A stretch of 64,000 bases of DNA from DATBLE01 sp963719325 (GCA_963719325.1 CAVRBW010000026.1:34451-98450), one strand, 5' to 3'; shown: positions 41,920 through 50,153, counted from the first letter of the stretch. The notes: a model not told the origin generated them from the letters alone. Numbers and translations are program-made.

Positions 41920-43568
41920 GCCGAGCGGGAAGTCGCTCCGCAGTCCTCCTGGTCTTCGGTGGCAAGCCGCAGGAGTGCCGCCGGCGAGCGTGGCACGTTC
42001 AGCGTGAAGGCACCGGCGGCCGGGAGCTCGAGCCAGGTCATCCCGGTCGGCGCGCGCCGCACGCACCCTGCTCCGTGGAGGTCGAGGTACTGCGTGAACC
42101 GCGCTCGGAGCAGGTACCGGCCGGGTGCGGCGACCCGCCCGGTGATCGTCGAGTAGTCGAGGCGGGTGATCTCTGCCGGACCGGGACCCGTCAGGAGCGG
42201 GGTCGGATTGGGCAGCTGGTAGATCGTTCCGGTTGCATCCCTGGACACGACTGCGAGACGTCCCTTACCCGACCGCAAGAGGCGGGCCTCGGCCGGGCCG
42301 CCGGCAGGGTCGAGCCGGGTTGCTGGGAGGAGCACGTACTTCACGCCCAGCGTCCGCAGCCAGAGGCGATACGCACGGGGAGTGATGTGCTTGGCGTACA
42401 GGGAAGGATTGTCGGCGATGTCGAGCTGCCGGTACCAGCCCCGCGCCAGCGCGTAGCCGCCACGCGGGAGCCAGTACGCCTCCCAGTGCGCGGCGGTCGG
42501 CACGACCTCCACCCGATAGTCGGGGCCCGAGTGCCGCCGGAGGTAGTCGATCGCTGGCTGCCAGAACGCAGACGTCGCAGGGCGATCGTCGGTCCGGTAG
42601 GGGATCAGCATCAGGTACGGCGTCAGGTTGTAGGCAAACGCCCCGGCGAGAGCGAGCGACGCAAGCCATCGAGGCCGGAACCGCGCGAGCACGGCCGCCA
42701 GCAGCATCAGCGGAAACACGAACCCTCGGAGACGCGTCCAGTTGTCCCCTACCGGACTCGGGACCGAGTACGCGATCACGCTCCCGATCGCCCAGAGGAC
42801 GAAGAATGCGGCAATCGGTCCGCCCTTCCGAGCTCGGCGTGCCAGCGGTGCTCCGAGCACGGATACGCTGAGAACGGCGGCGAAGTCGACCGGATGAAAC
42901 GGGTAGGCGCCGGGGCTCGGGAACAGCTTCAGCACGACGAGCTCGAAGCCGGCGAGGGCAACGAGCGCGGCGCCGAGGATCAGCACCCTCGGCGCCAGCC
43001 GCCGCTGGGCGACGACGACGGCGAGCAGGATCAGGGCGAGGAAGACGAACGCAAGCGGGCTGAAGCCGAGCGTCAGCGCCGCGAGGACCGCCGCGAGTAG
43101 CGTTCGCCTCGCCTGAGCCGCGCGCAGCGCACCGAGGAGGGTCGTGAAGCCCAAGGTGTAGCTGTACAGACCGGTGAAGACGGGCGCGGCGGCGAGGAGG
43201 CCGAAGATCCGGCTGGGCCACAGCGCGGCAGACCCCCATTCCTGGAAGGCGATGTTGGCGAAGAGCACCGTGCTTGCGACGGCGGCTGCGAAGACGAGCG
43301 GAAGGTTGCCGACCGCTGCTGCCGGGAGGTAGTAGAGCAGGCTGTAGGAGGCGAGTGGGTACTGGCCCGCAAACCACAGGTTGTCCCAGACGAGCGCTCC
43401 GTGGCGGACGAGGAACGTCCTGTAGAGGTGTGCCGCAGCATCGCCTGGGGCGGGGCCGAACGCGAGCAGTGCGCCTGCCACGACGGCGGTCAGCGAAGCG
43501 CCGAGCAGGCGTTCCCGCCGGTGCGCGCTCTCCGACGGCTCCAACCAGAGAGCGCCGCCGGCGCTCAC
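41916..43568 (-). CDS. Large polytopic membrane protein, glycosyltransferase-C-like
   Basis: 550 residues from GTG 43568 (GTGA overlap). About ten helices in the first 400 residues include a GT-C-like first loop (GDAAAHLYRTFLVRHGALVW and DNLWFAGQYPLASYSLLYYL). The tail (about 400-550) is an extracellular soluble domain with HWEAYWLPRGGYALARGWYR and IYQLPNPTPLL. The architecture resembles GT-C fold or 6-pyruvoyl-tetrahydropterin synthase-related membrane proteins that transfer sugars from lipid carriers. No exact family is assigned. Sandwiched between two flippase-like proteins, it probably acts on the lipid they move. Confidence 0.75.
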   Translation of the reverse strand: MSAGGALWLEPSESAHRRERLLGASLTAVVAGALLAFGPAPGDAAAHLYRTFLVRHGALVWDNLWFAGQYPLASYSLLYYLPAAAVGNLPLVFAAAVASTVLFANIAFQEWGSAALWPSRIFGLLAAAPVFTGLYSYTLGFTTLLGALRAAQARRTLLAAVLAALTLGFSPLAFVFLALILLAVVVAQRRLAPRVLILGAALVALAGFELVVLKLFPSPGAYPFHPVDFAAVLSVSVLGAPLARRARKGGPIAAFFVLWAIGSVIAYSVPSPVGDNWTRLRGFVFPLMLLAAVLARFRPRWLASLALAGAFAYNLTPYLMLIPYRTDDRPATSAFWQPAIDYLRRHSGPDYRVEVVPTAAHWEAYWLPRGGYALARGWYRQLDIADNPSLYAKHITPRAYRLWLRTLGVKYVLLPATRLDPAGGPAEARLLRSGKGRLAVVSRDATGTIYQLPNPTPLLTGPGPAEITRLDYSTITGRVAAPGRYLLRARFTQYLDLHGAGCVRRAPTGMTWLELPAAGAFTLNVPRSPAALLRLATEDQEDCGATSRSA

Positions 43569-44632
43569 ACGAGCCCGGGGAAGACCGACGCGCCGAACGC
43601 CGTCCCGAGGAGCACCGCCGAGGCGGCCCCTCCGAGACGGAGCCCCCATCGCCGGACTTGGGGCGAGTGGTATGGAGCAAGGAGAGCGGCGCCCGTGACC
43701 CCGAACGTCACGCCGACTGCGGTCTCGACTGCGTGGAAGGCCAGTCCGGAGGCGACGGCACCGGCGAGCGGTATGCCCTTCGCCTCGAGCGCGAACGCCA
43801 CCGCGCCGCTCGTGATCCCGATGTTCCCCGGCGTCAGCGGGACCGAGGTTGCGAGGCCCACGGCCGCGGTCACGACCAGGCCGGTACCGAGCGACCAGGG
43901 GAAGCCGATGGCTGCGACGACGGTCGAGGCCGCGAGCACCCGGGCGATCGCCGCGGCTGCCGTCCACCCCAGCAGGGAGGCGGCACGCTTCGGCGAGCGC
44001 ACGAGCGCCCGCGAGGCGTCGAGGAGGCTCGCCACCCTGGCCGGCAGTCGGTCGCGGAGCAGCACGGCGGCAAGGGCTGCGCACGACGCGAGGGCGGCGA
44101 GTCCGGCGAGGGGCCAGAGCGGCAGTGCGCCGGACACGGTTCCGACGGAAACGAGGACTGCCTGGACGATCGCTCGAGCGAGGGCGACCGGCGCGAGGAC
44201 GCCGGCGGCCCTGAGTGCCTGGCCGCGCTCCTGGAGGAGCGTGCGCGAGAAGAGGACGATGCGCGCCGCCTCGCCGAGGCGCATTGGCGCGACGGAGTTG
44301 ACGAGCGAGCCGACGCCGTACCTGGTGCAGGCGTCCCGCAGACCCACCCGCGCGCCGCACGCGCCGAACGCGGTCTTCCACGCTCCGGCGCTGGCGACGA
44401 GGGAGAGGGCAAAGGCCGTCGCCGCGAGCCAGATGAGCGTCGCGTCGCACCTCGACAGCGCCGCCGCGCCGCTGGCCAGCACACCGGCCACGCGCCCGTG
44501 ACCGGTTGCCCCGACCACGGCGGGGACCAGGGCGGCCATGCCGGCGAGCGCCCAGCCGGAACGGGATCGCAGGGCGGCGTGAACCACGTTGCGCAGCGAA
44601 AGCTGCTGCGCATCGCCGGTCAGCGGGCTCAT
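43565..44632 (-). CDS. Flippase-like membrane protein (UPF0104 / LPG synthase TM family)
   Basis: 355 residues from ATG 44632, first gene of the operon. About eight helices; the family segment is YGVGSLVNSVAPMRLGEAAR followed by IVLFSRTL, then SVPLTPGNIGITSGAVAFAL near residue 270, matching the second conserved motif of the family. It is a distant paralogue of the protein at 40900. A -10-like TAGCCT ends 7 nt before the ATG and the PHO-box-like repeat lies 22 nt upstream, so the mRNA should be leaderless. Confidence 0.85.
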   Translation of the reverse strand: MSPLTGDAQQLSLRNVVHAALRSRSGWALAGMAALVPAVVGATGHGRVAGVLASGAAALSRCDATLIWLAATAFALSLVASAGAWKTAFGACGARVGLRDACTRYGVGSLVNSVAPMRLGEAARIVLFSRTLLQERGQALRAAGVLAPVALARAIVQAVLVSVGTVSGALPLWPLAGLAALASCAALAAVLLRDRLPARVASLLDASRALVRSPKRAASLLGWTAAAAIARVLAASTVVAAIGFPWSLGTGLVVTAAVGLATSVPLTPGNIGITSGAVAFALEAKGIPLAGAVASGLAFHAVETAVGVTFGVTGAALLAPYHSPQVRRWGLRLGGAASAVLLGTAFGASVFPGLV

Positions 44633-44639
44633 TCCGGCA

Positions 44640-44672
44640 AGGCTACGAATCCGGCATGAACAGGACATGACC
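44640..44672 (-). promoter_or_regulatory. PHO-box-like promoter of the flippase operon
   Basis: Minus strand: GGTCATG-TCCT-GTTCATG (44672-44655), 9-nt spacer, then TAGCCT (44645-44640), then 7 nt to ATG 44632. The spacer length and -10 are the same as at 47802-47834. Confidence 0.65.
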
Positions 44673-44674
44673 GC

Positions 44675-44692
44675 CTTCAGGTCGTGTTCATG
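44675..44692 (+). promoter_or_regulatory. Second, opposite PHO-box-like repeat next to the flippase promoter
   Basis: Plus strand: CTTCAGG-TCGT-GTTCATG at 11-nt phase, 2 nt from the minus-strand repeat. Together they form a 38-bp near-palindrome. No plus-strand gene follows, so it may strengthen regulator binding rather than drive transcription. Confidence 0.45.
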
Positions 44693-44749
44693 GCCGGCGA
44701 GCGACGATCGGGGGTCGTGCGCTTCCAAGCCGGTGCCCGGCGCGACGGC

Positions 44750-45283
44750 TCAGGTGCTCATGCGGTGCGAACGCCGGGTGCGGGCGGCGATCAGGATGAG
44801 GGCGAGCAGCGCCGGGACGCCGAGGGCGAGTGGGACGATCCCGCCCGAGTTGAGGAGCTTGCGGTCGGCGATCGCGATCCGGAGCGTGGGGCCGGTCATG
44901 GGCCGGACGGGCGTCCCGCTTGCAGGCAGGACGGCGACGTAGACGCCGATCGAGCCTGCGTTGACGGCCTTGATCTGCCAGCTGAGGGTGGTCGAGCCGC
45001 CGGGCGGGATCGGCCGGAGGTAGCGGGTGCGGCGCGACGACCAGTCCTCCGGGTCGACGTAGACGCCGCCGCGCAGGCTGAGGACGTTCAGGTGAGCGAT
45101 CAGCCCGGCGGCCGGGGCAGCGCCGTGGTTGGCGATCGTCGAATGGAAGACGAAGCTGTGCCCGAGCCGTGTCGAGACCTGCTCCCGGTCCAGCGAGACG
45201 GTGAGCGAACCGGGCGCGGCGGCTGCCGCCGGAGCGGCGCCGAGCAGCAACGCCGCGGCGGCGATTGCCAGCCGGCGGGTCAC
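44750..45283 (-). CDS. Secreted/membrane protein with CARDB/NEW3-like domain
   Basis: 177 residues from GTG 45283 (GTGA overlap). Signal peptide RRLAIAAAALLLGAAPAAAA, a beta-rich extracellular domain (about 25-140) with STRLGHSFVFHSTIANHGAA and PPGGSTTLSWQIKAVNAGSI typical of CARDB/NEW3-like folds, and a C-terminal helix GIVPLALGVPALLALILIAA with a short basic tail. It is the last gene of the secreted-protein/ABC-2 operon and is probably an extracellular partner of the exporter. The exact family is not recognised. Confidence 0.75.
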   Translation of the reverse strand: MTRRLAIAAAALLLGAAPAAAAAPGSLTVSLDREQVSTRLGHSFVFHSTIANHGAAPAAGLIAHLNVLSLRGGVYVDPEDWSSRRTRYLRPIPPGGSTTLSWQIKAVNAGSIGVYVAVLPASGTPVRPMTGPTLRIAIADRKLLNSGGIVPLALGVPALLALILIAARTRRSHRMST

Positions 45284-46083
45284 CGTGCGCCCCCTCCGTC
45301 GAGCGTGACGAGCCTCGCTCCGGCCGCCAGCGCGACCGTGGTGAGCACGGCGGCGGCGATCGCGGGGGAGAGCAACCAGGCGACGTCGCCGGTCCAGGCG
45401 CGGCCGTCCACCACGATCTTCCCGACGTAGTGCTCGCCGGCGGTGATCGGGTCGATCCGGAGCAGCAGGTCGCCGAACCAGCCCTTCTGCGCACCCGAAG
45501 GCAGCTGCGTCGGCGTGAAGAGCGCGAGCAGCAGGAACAGGCTCACCGAGAGGCTGACCCGGTTGGAGGCGGTGAAGACGCTGATCAGCATCCCCACCGA
45601 GGCCAGCGAGAGCGCGAGCAGCGTCCCGACGACGGCCCCGATGAGAACGGAGTCGCCGACGATGCCGACGCCGCGGCCGAGGAACCACACGTACGGGAGG
45701 GTGACGATGAACGCGGCGACCCAGAGCGAGAGCGCGGCAAGCAGCTTGCCCGCGGTCAGCTCCAGCCGAGAGGCCGGGGTGAGCAGGAGGCTCTCGAGCG
45801 TGCCGCGCTCCCGCTCGCCGCTGAACGCGTCGGCGCCGGCGAGCAGCGTCAGCAGCGCTCCGACCGCGATCGCCACCTGGAGGGTGAGGTTCACGGTCTC
45901 GCGGTGCTCGAGGAAGTTGAGCGCCCGATTGGTCGCGACCAGGTAGGCGATCACGCTGAGGAGGACGCTGAAGGCGAGGCTGAGCGCCAGGCCGCGGCCG
46001 CCGAGCCAGAGGTCGCGGAACTCCTGCTCCGCCACCACCGGCAGCGCGCGGCCGGGCCGGCGGGGTGCCGCGAGCGTGCTCAT
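45280..46083 (-). CDS. ABC-2 type permease
   Basis: 267 residues from ATG 46083 (an upstream in-frame Met at 46113 is possible). Six helices; the NosY-like segment AGADAFSGERERGTLESLLL followed by TPASRLELTAGKLL is typical of ABC-2 permeases. Later helices include VLIGAVVGTLLALSLASVGM and SVSLFLLLALF. A periplasmic loop between helices 5 and 6 contains GWFGDLLLRIDPITAGEHYV. Partner of the ATPase upstream, from which a 64-bp gap with a palindrome separates it. Confidence 0.9.
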   Translation of the reverse strand: MSTLAAPRRPGRALPVVAEQEFRDLWLGGRGLALSLAFSVLLSVIAYLVATNRALNFLEHRETVNLTLQVAIAVGALLTLLAGADAFSGERERGTLESLLLTPASRLELTAGKLLAALSLWVAAFIVTLPYVWFLGRGVGIVGDSVLIGAVVGTLLALSLASVGMLISVFTASNRVSLSVSLFLLLALFTPTQLPSGAQKGWFGDLLLRIDPITAGEHYVGKIVVDGRAWTGDVAWLLSPAIAAAVLTTVALAAGARLVTLDGGGAR

Positions 46084-46096
46084 GCCCGCTCCCGGC

Positions 46097-46111
46097 GCCG
46101 GCAAAGCCGGC
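46097..46111. repeat. Palindrome gccggcaaagccggc between ABC genes
   Basis: A 6-bp-arm palindrome with an aaa centre in the gap between the ATPase stop (46148) and the permease start (46083). The same 15-mer, reverse-complemented, lies inside topA at 15915. REP-like. Confidence 0.45.
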
Positions 46112-46147
46112 ACCTCCGCTCCCTGTTGAGCTCCGTCGAGCCTACGC

Positions 46148-47092
46148 TCATGCCGCCTCCGTCATCGCCAGGAAGGCGTCGCTGAGCCGCGCGCCCTCGA
46201 GCTCGAAGGAGAGGAGCGGCACGCCGGCCGCGGCGAGGACGCCCAGCCCTCCGTTCATCGCCGCTTCGCCTGCGGCGGCGAGCGTAACCGCGAGCACGCC
46301 GGGCTGGTCCGCCGAGAGCTCGACCTGCTGCACGCCGGCGACGTCCCGGAGCAGGGAGGCCGCTCGCTCGCCCTGCTCGGCGGCGACGCGAAGCCGGGCG
46401 CTTCTCGGTGCGGCGGCGCGACGCGTAACCTCCGCGACCGTTCCCTCGGCGACCACGTTCCCCTTGTTGAGGATCAGCACCCGCGAGCAGGTCTCCTCGA
46501 CTTCGGCCAGCAGGTGCGTGCTGAGGAGGACGGTCGCGCCGCGCTCCCGAGCGATTCGCCGAACGGTGTCGAGGATCTGCCGCTGCCCGGCCGGGTCGAG
46601 GCCGAGAGTGGGCTCGTCGAGGAACACGACTGCGGGCTCGTTGACGAGCGCTCGAGCGATGCCGAGCCGCTGGCGCATGCCGCGGCTGTAGGCGGCGATC
46701 AGCGAGCGGCGCCGCTCGTGCAGGCCGACGTCGGCGAGGATCTCGTCGGCGACCGTGCGGGCGCTCGAGCGGTCGTGCCCGTACAGGCGGGCGTGGAAGC
46801 GCAGGAACTCCTCGCCGGTCTGACGCTGCGGGTAGCCGGCGCTCTCCGGAAGGACGCCGATCCTCCGGCGGATCTCGGCCGGCCGGGTGGACGGGACCCC
46901 GGCAACCTCGAACGTGCCGTGGGTCGGGGTGAGGATCGTGGTCAGCACGCGGATCGCGGTTGTCTTCCCGGCCCCGTTCGGGCCGAGGACGCCGAGGATC
47001 TCGCCCGCCTCGAGAGCGAAGGTGAGGTCCTCGACGGCGACGAGGGAGCCGTATCGCTTCTCGAGGCTGTGCGCTTCGATCGCGGTGCTCAT
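46148..47092 (-). CDS. ABC transporter ATP-binding protein (ABC-2 exporter type)
   Basis: 314 residues from ATG 47092 (ATGA overlap with the secreted protein gene). Walker A GPNGAGKTT, Q-loop LPESAGYPQRQTGEEFLRF, signature YSRGMRQRLGIARAL, Walker B VVFLDEPTLGLDP, H-loop STHLLAEVEE. The C-terminal accessory domain ends SDAFLAMTEAA. With the permease and CARDB-like protein it forms an exporter similar to DrrAB or Nos-type systems. Confidence 0.92.
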   Translation of the reverse strand: MSTAIEAHSLEKRYGSLVAVEDLTFALEAGEILGVLGPNGAGKTTAIRVLTTILTPTHGTFEVAGVPSTRPAEIRRRIGVLPESAGYPQRQTGEEFLRFHARLYGHDRSSARTVADEILADVGLHERRRSLIAAYSRGMRQRLGIARALVNEPAVVFLDEPTLGLDPAGQRQILDTVRRIARERGATVLLSTHLLAEVEETCSRVLILNKGNVVAEGTVAEVTRRAAAPRSARLRVAAEQGERAASLLRDVAGVQQVELSADQPGVLAVTLAAAGEAAMNGGLGVLAAAGVPLLSFELEGARLSDAFLAMTEAA

Positions 47093-47778
47093 GGGCCGTG
47101 TGTCACCGAGAGGAGCTCGTTGCGCTCGTTGCCGCCCTTGACGGTCAGCTCCATGGCGGTGCCGATCCCGCGGACGTAGAGCTTGTGGTCGATCACGCCC
47201 GGCTCGAGCGGCGTCCACTCCTCGGTGAGCAGGGTCCTCGAGCCGGCGCTGCCGATCACCCGGAAGTGGTCCTCGGCGTGCCCCTTGTAGTACTCCTGGC
47301 GGCCTGTGGTGCCCACGCGTGGACGAGCGGGCATGAAGACGCCGGGTTGTGCCCCGTCCATCCCGGCTCGCCAGGTGCCTTCGGTGCTGGTCACCTTGCC
47401 GTTCCGGTCGAGCTCGGCGGTGGCCTCGCCGAAGTACCAGACGTTGCCCTGGGAGTCCTGCGTGTACCAGTCGGTCGTGCGCTCCGCCAGTCTGCCCTGG
47501 ACCCAGAGCCGGTCGGACACGACGATGCAAGGGGCACCCTGGATCGTCCTGATCTGGTGCGTGACGACGAGGACCTCCCGCGAGGGCTTGCCGTCCTTGA
47601 TTCCGGCGTAGGCGTACCTGGTTCCCGGCTCGAGCGGGAACCATGGGTTGTCGACGCGAGCGGAGAACCCGTGCGGGTTCGCGCGCGCTGCCCATCCAGA
47701 GCCGTATGCGGTAGTGGCGACGCCCAACGTCAGCATAAGCGCGGCGGCCGCGAGAACGATCTTCGGACGCAATCTCAT
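47089..47778 (-). CDS. Secreted protein of unknown function
   Basis: 229 residues from ATG 47778, behind gaggaggg. Signal peptide IVLAAAALMLTLGVATTAYG. The mature part is beta-rich: NPWFPLEPGTRYAYAGIKDG, TDWYTQDSQGNVWYFGEATA, GVFMPARPRVGTTGRQEYYK. It resembles an uncharacterised actinobacterial secreted family (DUF3108-like in strand pattern). As first gene of the ABC-2 operon it could be the exported or sensed component. Its promoter has a PHO-box-like repeat facing left, back to back with the one for system 4. Confidence 0.75.
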   Translation of the reverse strand: MRLRPKIVLAAAALMLTLGVATTAYGSGWAARANPHGFSARVDNPWFPLEPGTRYAYAGIKDGKPSREVLVVTHQIRTIQGAPCIVVSDRLWVQGRLAERTTDWYTQDSQGNVWYFGEATAELDRNGKVTSTEGTWRAGMDGAQPGVFMPARPRVGTTGRQEYYKGHAEDHFRVIGSAGSRTLLTEEWTPLEPGVIDHKLYVRGIGTAMELTVKGGNERNELLSVTHGP

Positions 47779-47801
47779 CCCTCCTCGACGTATTGCGTGC
47801 C

Positions 47802-47834
47802 AGGCTACGAGGGCGGGATGAACCTGAGATGACG
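47802..47834 (-). promoter_or_regulatory. PHO-box-like promoter of the secreted-protein/ABC-2 operon
   Basis: Minus strand: CGTCATC-TCAG-GTTCATC (47834-47817), 9-nt spacer, TAGCCT (47807-47802). The ATG is 23 nt further on, with a ribosome site. Divergent from the repeat at 47840. Confidence 0.65.
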
Positions 47835-47839
47835 GAATC

Positions 47840-47872
47840 GTTCACCTCGCGTTCATGTGAGTCCGCGAGGAT
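47840..47872 (+). promoter_or_regulatory. PHO-box-like promoter of two-component system 4
   Basis: Plus strand: GTTCACC-TCGC-GTTCATG (47840-47857), the closest match to the RegX3/PhoP consensus in the window. After 9 nt comes GAGGAT (47867-47872), then 6 nt to the GTG start at 47879. Confidence 0.7.
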
Positions 47873-47878
47873 TCGTCC

Positions 47879-48559
47879 GTGCGGGTCCTGATCGTCGAAG
47901 ACGACCTGCGAATGGCCGGCCTGATCCGCCGTGGTCTCGTCAAGGAGGGCCTGGCCGCGGACGTCGCCGGAAGCGGCGAGGAGGCGCTGGTTCACACGGG
48001 CGCCCACGCCTACGACGCGATCGTGCTCGACGTGATGCTACCCGGCCTGAACGGCTTCGAGACGTGCCGGCGGCTGCGGGAGGCGGGGATCTGGTCGCCG
48101 GTGCTGATGCTGACCGCGCGTGACTCGGTCGAGGACCGGGTCGCCGGGCTCGACACCGGTGCGGACGACTACCTGGTCAAGCCGTTCGCGTTCGCCGAGC
48201 TGCTCGCCCGGCTCCGGGCGCTCGCGCGGCGCGGCCGATCCGAGCGACCGAATCCGCTCGAGGTCGGCGACCTGCGCCTCGACGCGGCGACGCGCGAGGT
48301 CTGGCGCGGCAACAACCGGCTGGACCTGACGGCGAAGGAGTTCGCGCTGCTCGAGCACTTCATGCGCCGGCCCGGCGTGGTGCTCTCGCGCTACGACCTG
48401 CTCGAGAACGCCTGGGACTTCGCCTACGAGAACCGCTCCAACATCGTCGACGTCTTCGTCCGCCGACTGCGGGCGAAGATCGACGAGCCCTTCGGACGTC
48501 GCTCGCTGGAGACGGTCCGCGGAGCCGGCTACCGCCTCCGCGCGGACGGCGGCGCATGA
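47879..48559 (+). CDS. OmpR-family response regulator (system 4)
   Basis: 226 residues from GTG 47879. Receiver MRVLIVEDDLRMAGLIRRGL with Asp51 in IVLDVMLPGLNG and Lys101 in LVKPFAF. The winged helix has LDLTAKEFALLEHFM and AWDFAYENRSNIVDVFVRRL and ends LETVRGAGYRLRADGGA, a layout close to MprA/CutR-type regulators. The gene has a PHO-box-like repeat 21 nt upstream and is co-translated with its kinase (ATGA). Divergent from an ABC-2 operon it may control. Confidence 0.93.
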   Translation: MRVLIVEDDLRMAGLIRRGLVKEGLAADVAGSGEEALVHTGAHAYDAIVLDVMLPGLNGFETCRRLREAGIWSPVLMLTARDSVEDRVAGLDTGADDYLVKPFAFAELLARLRALARRGRSERPNPLEVGDLRLDAATREVWRGNNRLDLTAKEFALLEHFMRRPGVVLSRYDLLENAWDFAYENRSNIVDVFVRRLRAKIDEPFGRRSLETVRGAGYRLRADGGA

Positions 48560-49971
48560 AGCGCACCCCGATCAGGCTCCGGGTGGCGGGCGCCTTCGCC
48601 CTCGCAATGGCGGTCGTCCTGGCCGCGACCAGCTGGTTCCTCTACCTGCGGCTCGAGTCACATCTCGCCCTCTCGCTCGATCGCGAGCTCAGGCTGCGCG
48701 CCCAGGACCTCACCGCTCTCGCAGCCGATTCGCGCTCTTCGATCGCCGCCGCCGGAGCGAGCCGGCTGGTCGAGAGCGGCGAGAGCTACGCGCAGCTCAT
48801 CGACGCCCAGGGACGCGTAGTCCAGGCGACCAGTCCGCTCGGCCGCTCGCCGATCCTCACGAGCGGAGAGCTCTCGAAGGCACGCGGCGAGACGATGTTC
48901 GCGAACCGAGCCTCGATCCCCGGCCTCGACGAGCCCTCACGGCTGCTGGCAACTCCCGCCCGGCGGGATGGGCGCCGGCTCGTGCTCGTCGTCGGCGCAA
49001 CCCGCCAGAACGGAGCCGAGACGCTCTCGAGCTTCCGTGACGAGCTCGTGATCGCCGGCCCGGTCGCGCTCGTCCTCGCCTCGCTCGCCGGGTACCTCCT
49101 CGCCGGGCTCTCGCTCCGCCCGGTCGAGACAATGCGGCGGCGTGCGGCGCGGATCTCGGCGGAGACGCCAGGGGAGCGGCTTCCCGTCCCGGAGACGAGA
49201 GACGAGGTCGAGCGGCTCGCAGAGACCCTGAATGCGATGCTCGAGCGGCTCGAGTCCGCGCTTGCCCGCGAGCGCGACTTCGTCGCCGACGCCGGCCACG
49301 AGCTGCGCACCCCGCTCGCGCTCCTGCGGACCGAGCTCGAGCTCGCGCTGCGCCATGCCGAATCCCCCGCCGAGCTCCGGGAGGCGGTCCGCCTCTCGAC
49401 GGAGGAGGTCGACCGGCTCACCCAGCTCGCCGACGATCTCCTGCTCATCGCCAGCTCCGACCGGGGACGTCTTCCCCTCCGCCTCGAACCGCTCGATGCG
49501 ACCGAGCTCCTCGCCTCGGTCGCTCGCCGCTTCGAGTGGCGCGCCGAGGAAGCCGGCAGAGCCCTGCAGACCAACGCGGACTCGGCGCTGCGAGTCCGCG
49601 GTGACCGGGTCAGGCTCGAGCAGGCGCTCGGAAACCTCGTCGACAACTCCCTCCGCCACGGCGCAGGCCCGGTGCAGCTCTCCGCAGCGCACCGCGACGG
49701 CGTTGTCGAGCTGCACGTGACCGACAAAGGCCCCGGCTTCCCCCCGGACTTCCTCGACCAAGCGTTCGAGCGCTTCTCCAGGCCCGACTCCGCCCGGAGC
49801 GGCGGAGGGGCCGGCCTCGGGCTCGCGATCGTGAAGACGATTGCCGAAGCGCACGGCGGCGAGACCCACGCCGGCAACCAAGAGCGCGGCGGCGCGGACG
49901 TCTGGATCGCCCTGCCCGCCGGGCCGGAACCGGCAGACTCGCCGCCGACGTCTCGTCCGGCGGGTCAGTAG
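48556..49971 (+). CDS. Sensor histidine kinase (system 4)
   Basis: 471 residues from ATG 48556. Helix 1 AFALAMAVVLAATSWFLYLR, an extracellular sensor of about 130 residues, helix 2 LVIAGPVALVLASLAGYLLA. HAMP, then the H-box DAGHELRTPLALLRTE with His248, the N-box LGNLVDNSLRHG, and the G-boxes DKGPGFP and GAGLGLAIVK. The C-terminus is a short Pro/Ser tail. It is followed by a bidirectional terminator. Confidence 0.92.
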   Translation: MKRTPIRLRVAGAFALAMAVVLAATSWFLYLRLESHLALSLDRELRLRAQDLTALAADSRSSIAAAGASRLVESGESYAQLIDAQGRVVQATSPLGRSPILTSGELSKARGETMFANRASIPGLDEPSRLLATPARRDGRRLVLVVGATRQNGAETLSSFRDELVIAGPVALVLASLAGYLLAGLSLRPVETMRRRAARISAETPGERLPVPETRDEVERLAETLNAMLERLESALARERDFVADAGHELRTPLALLRTELELALRHAESPAELREAVRLSTEEVDRLTQLADDLLLIASSDRGRLPLRLEPLDATELLASVARRFEWRAEEAGRALQTNADSALRVRGDRVRLEQALGNLVDNSLRHGAGPVQLSAAHRDGVVELHVTDKGPGFPPDFLDQAFERFSRPDSARSGGGAGLGLAIVKTIAEAHGGETHAGNQERGGADVWIALPAGPEPADSPPTSRPAGQ

Positions 49972-50014
49972 CGCTTCGACCTGCTCATGGCGGCAGCGCA
50001 AGCCTCCAAAACGA

Positions 50015-50050
50015 GAACCGCCGAAGATCCGGATGGACCTTCGGCGGTTC
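50015..50050. terminator. Bidirectional terminator between systems 4 and 5
   Basis: gaaccgccgaag (50015-50026) pairs perfectly with cttcggcggttc (50039-50050), a 12-bp stem with a 12-nt loop. It lies between two convergent genes that end at 49971 and 50154. Confidence 0.75.
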
Positions 50051-50153
50051 GAGCCACCGCTCCTCACAGGAAGCGAATCTGGTCACAGCATCGACAGCTC
50101 GAGGCGCGCTCGCATCCCCCAGGGCATCCCCCACGATGGGTGATCGTGCAGGA

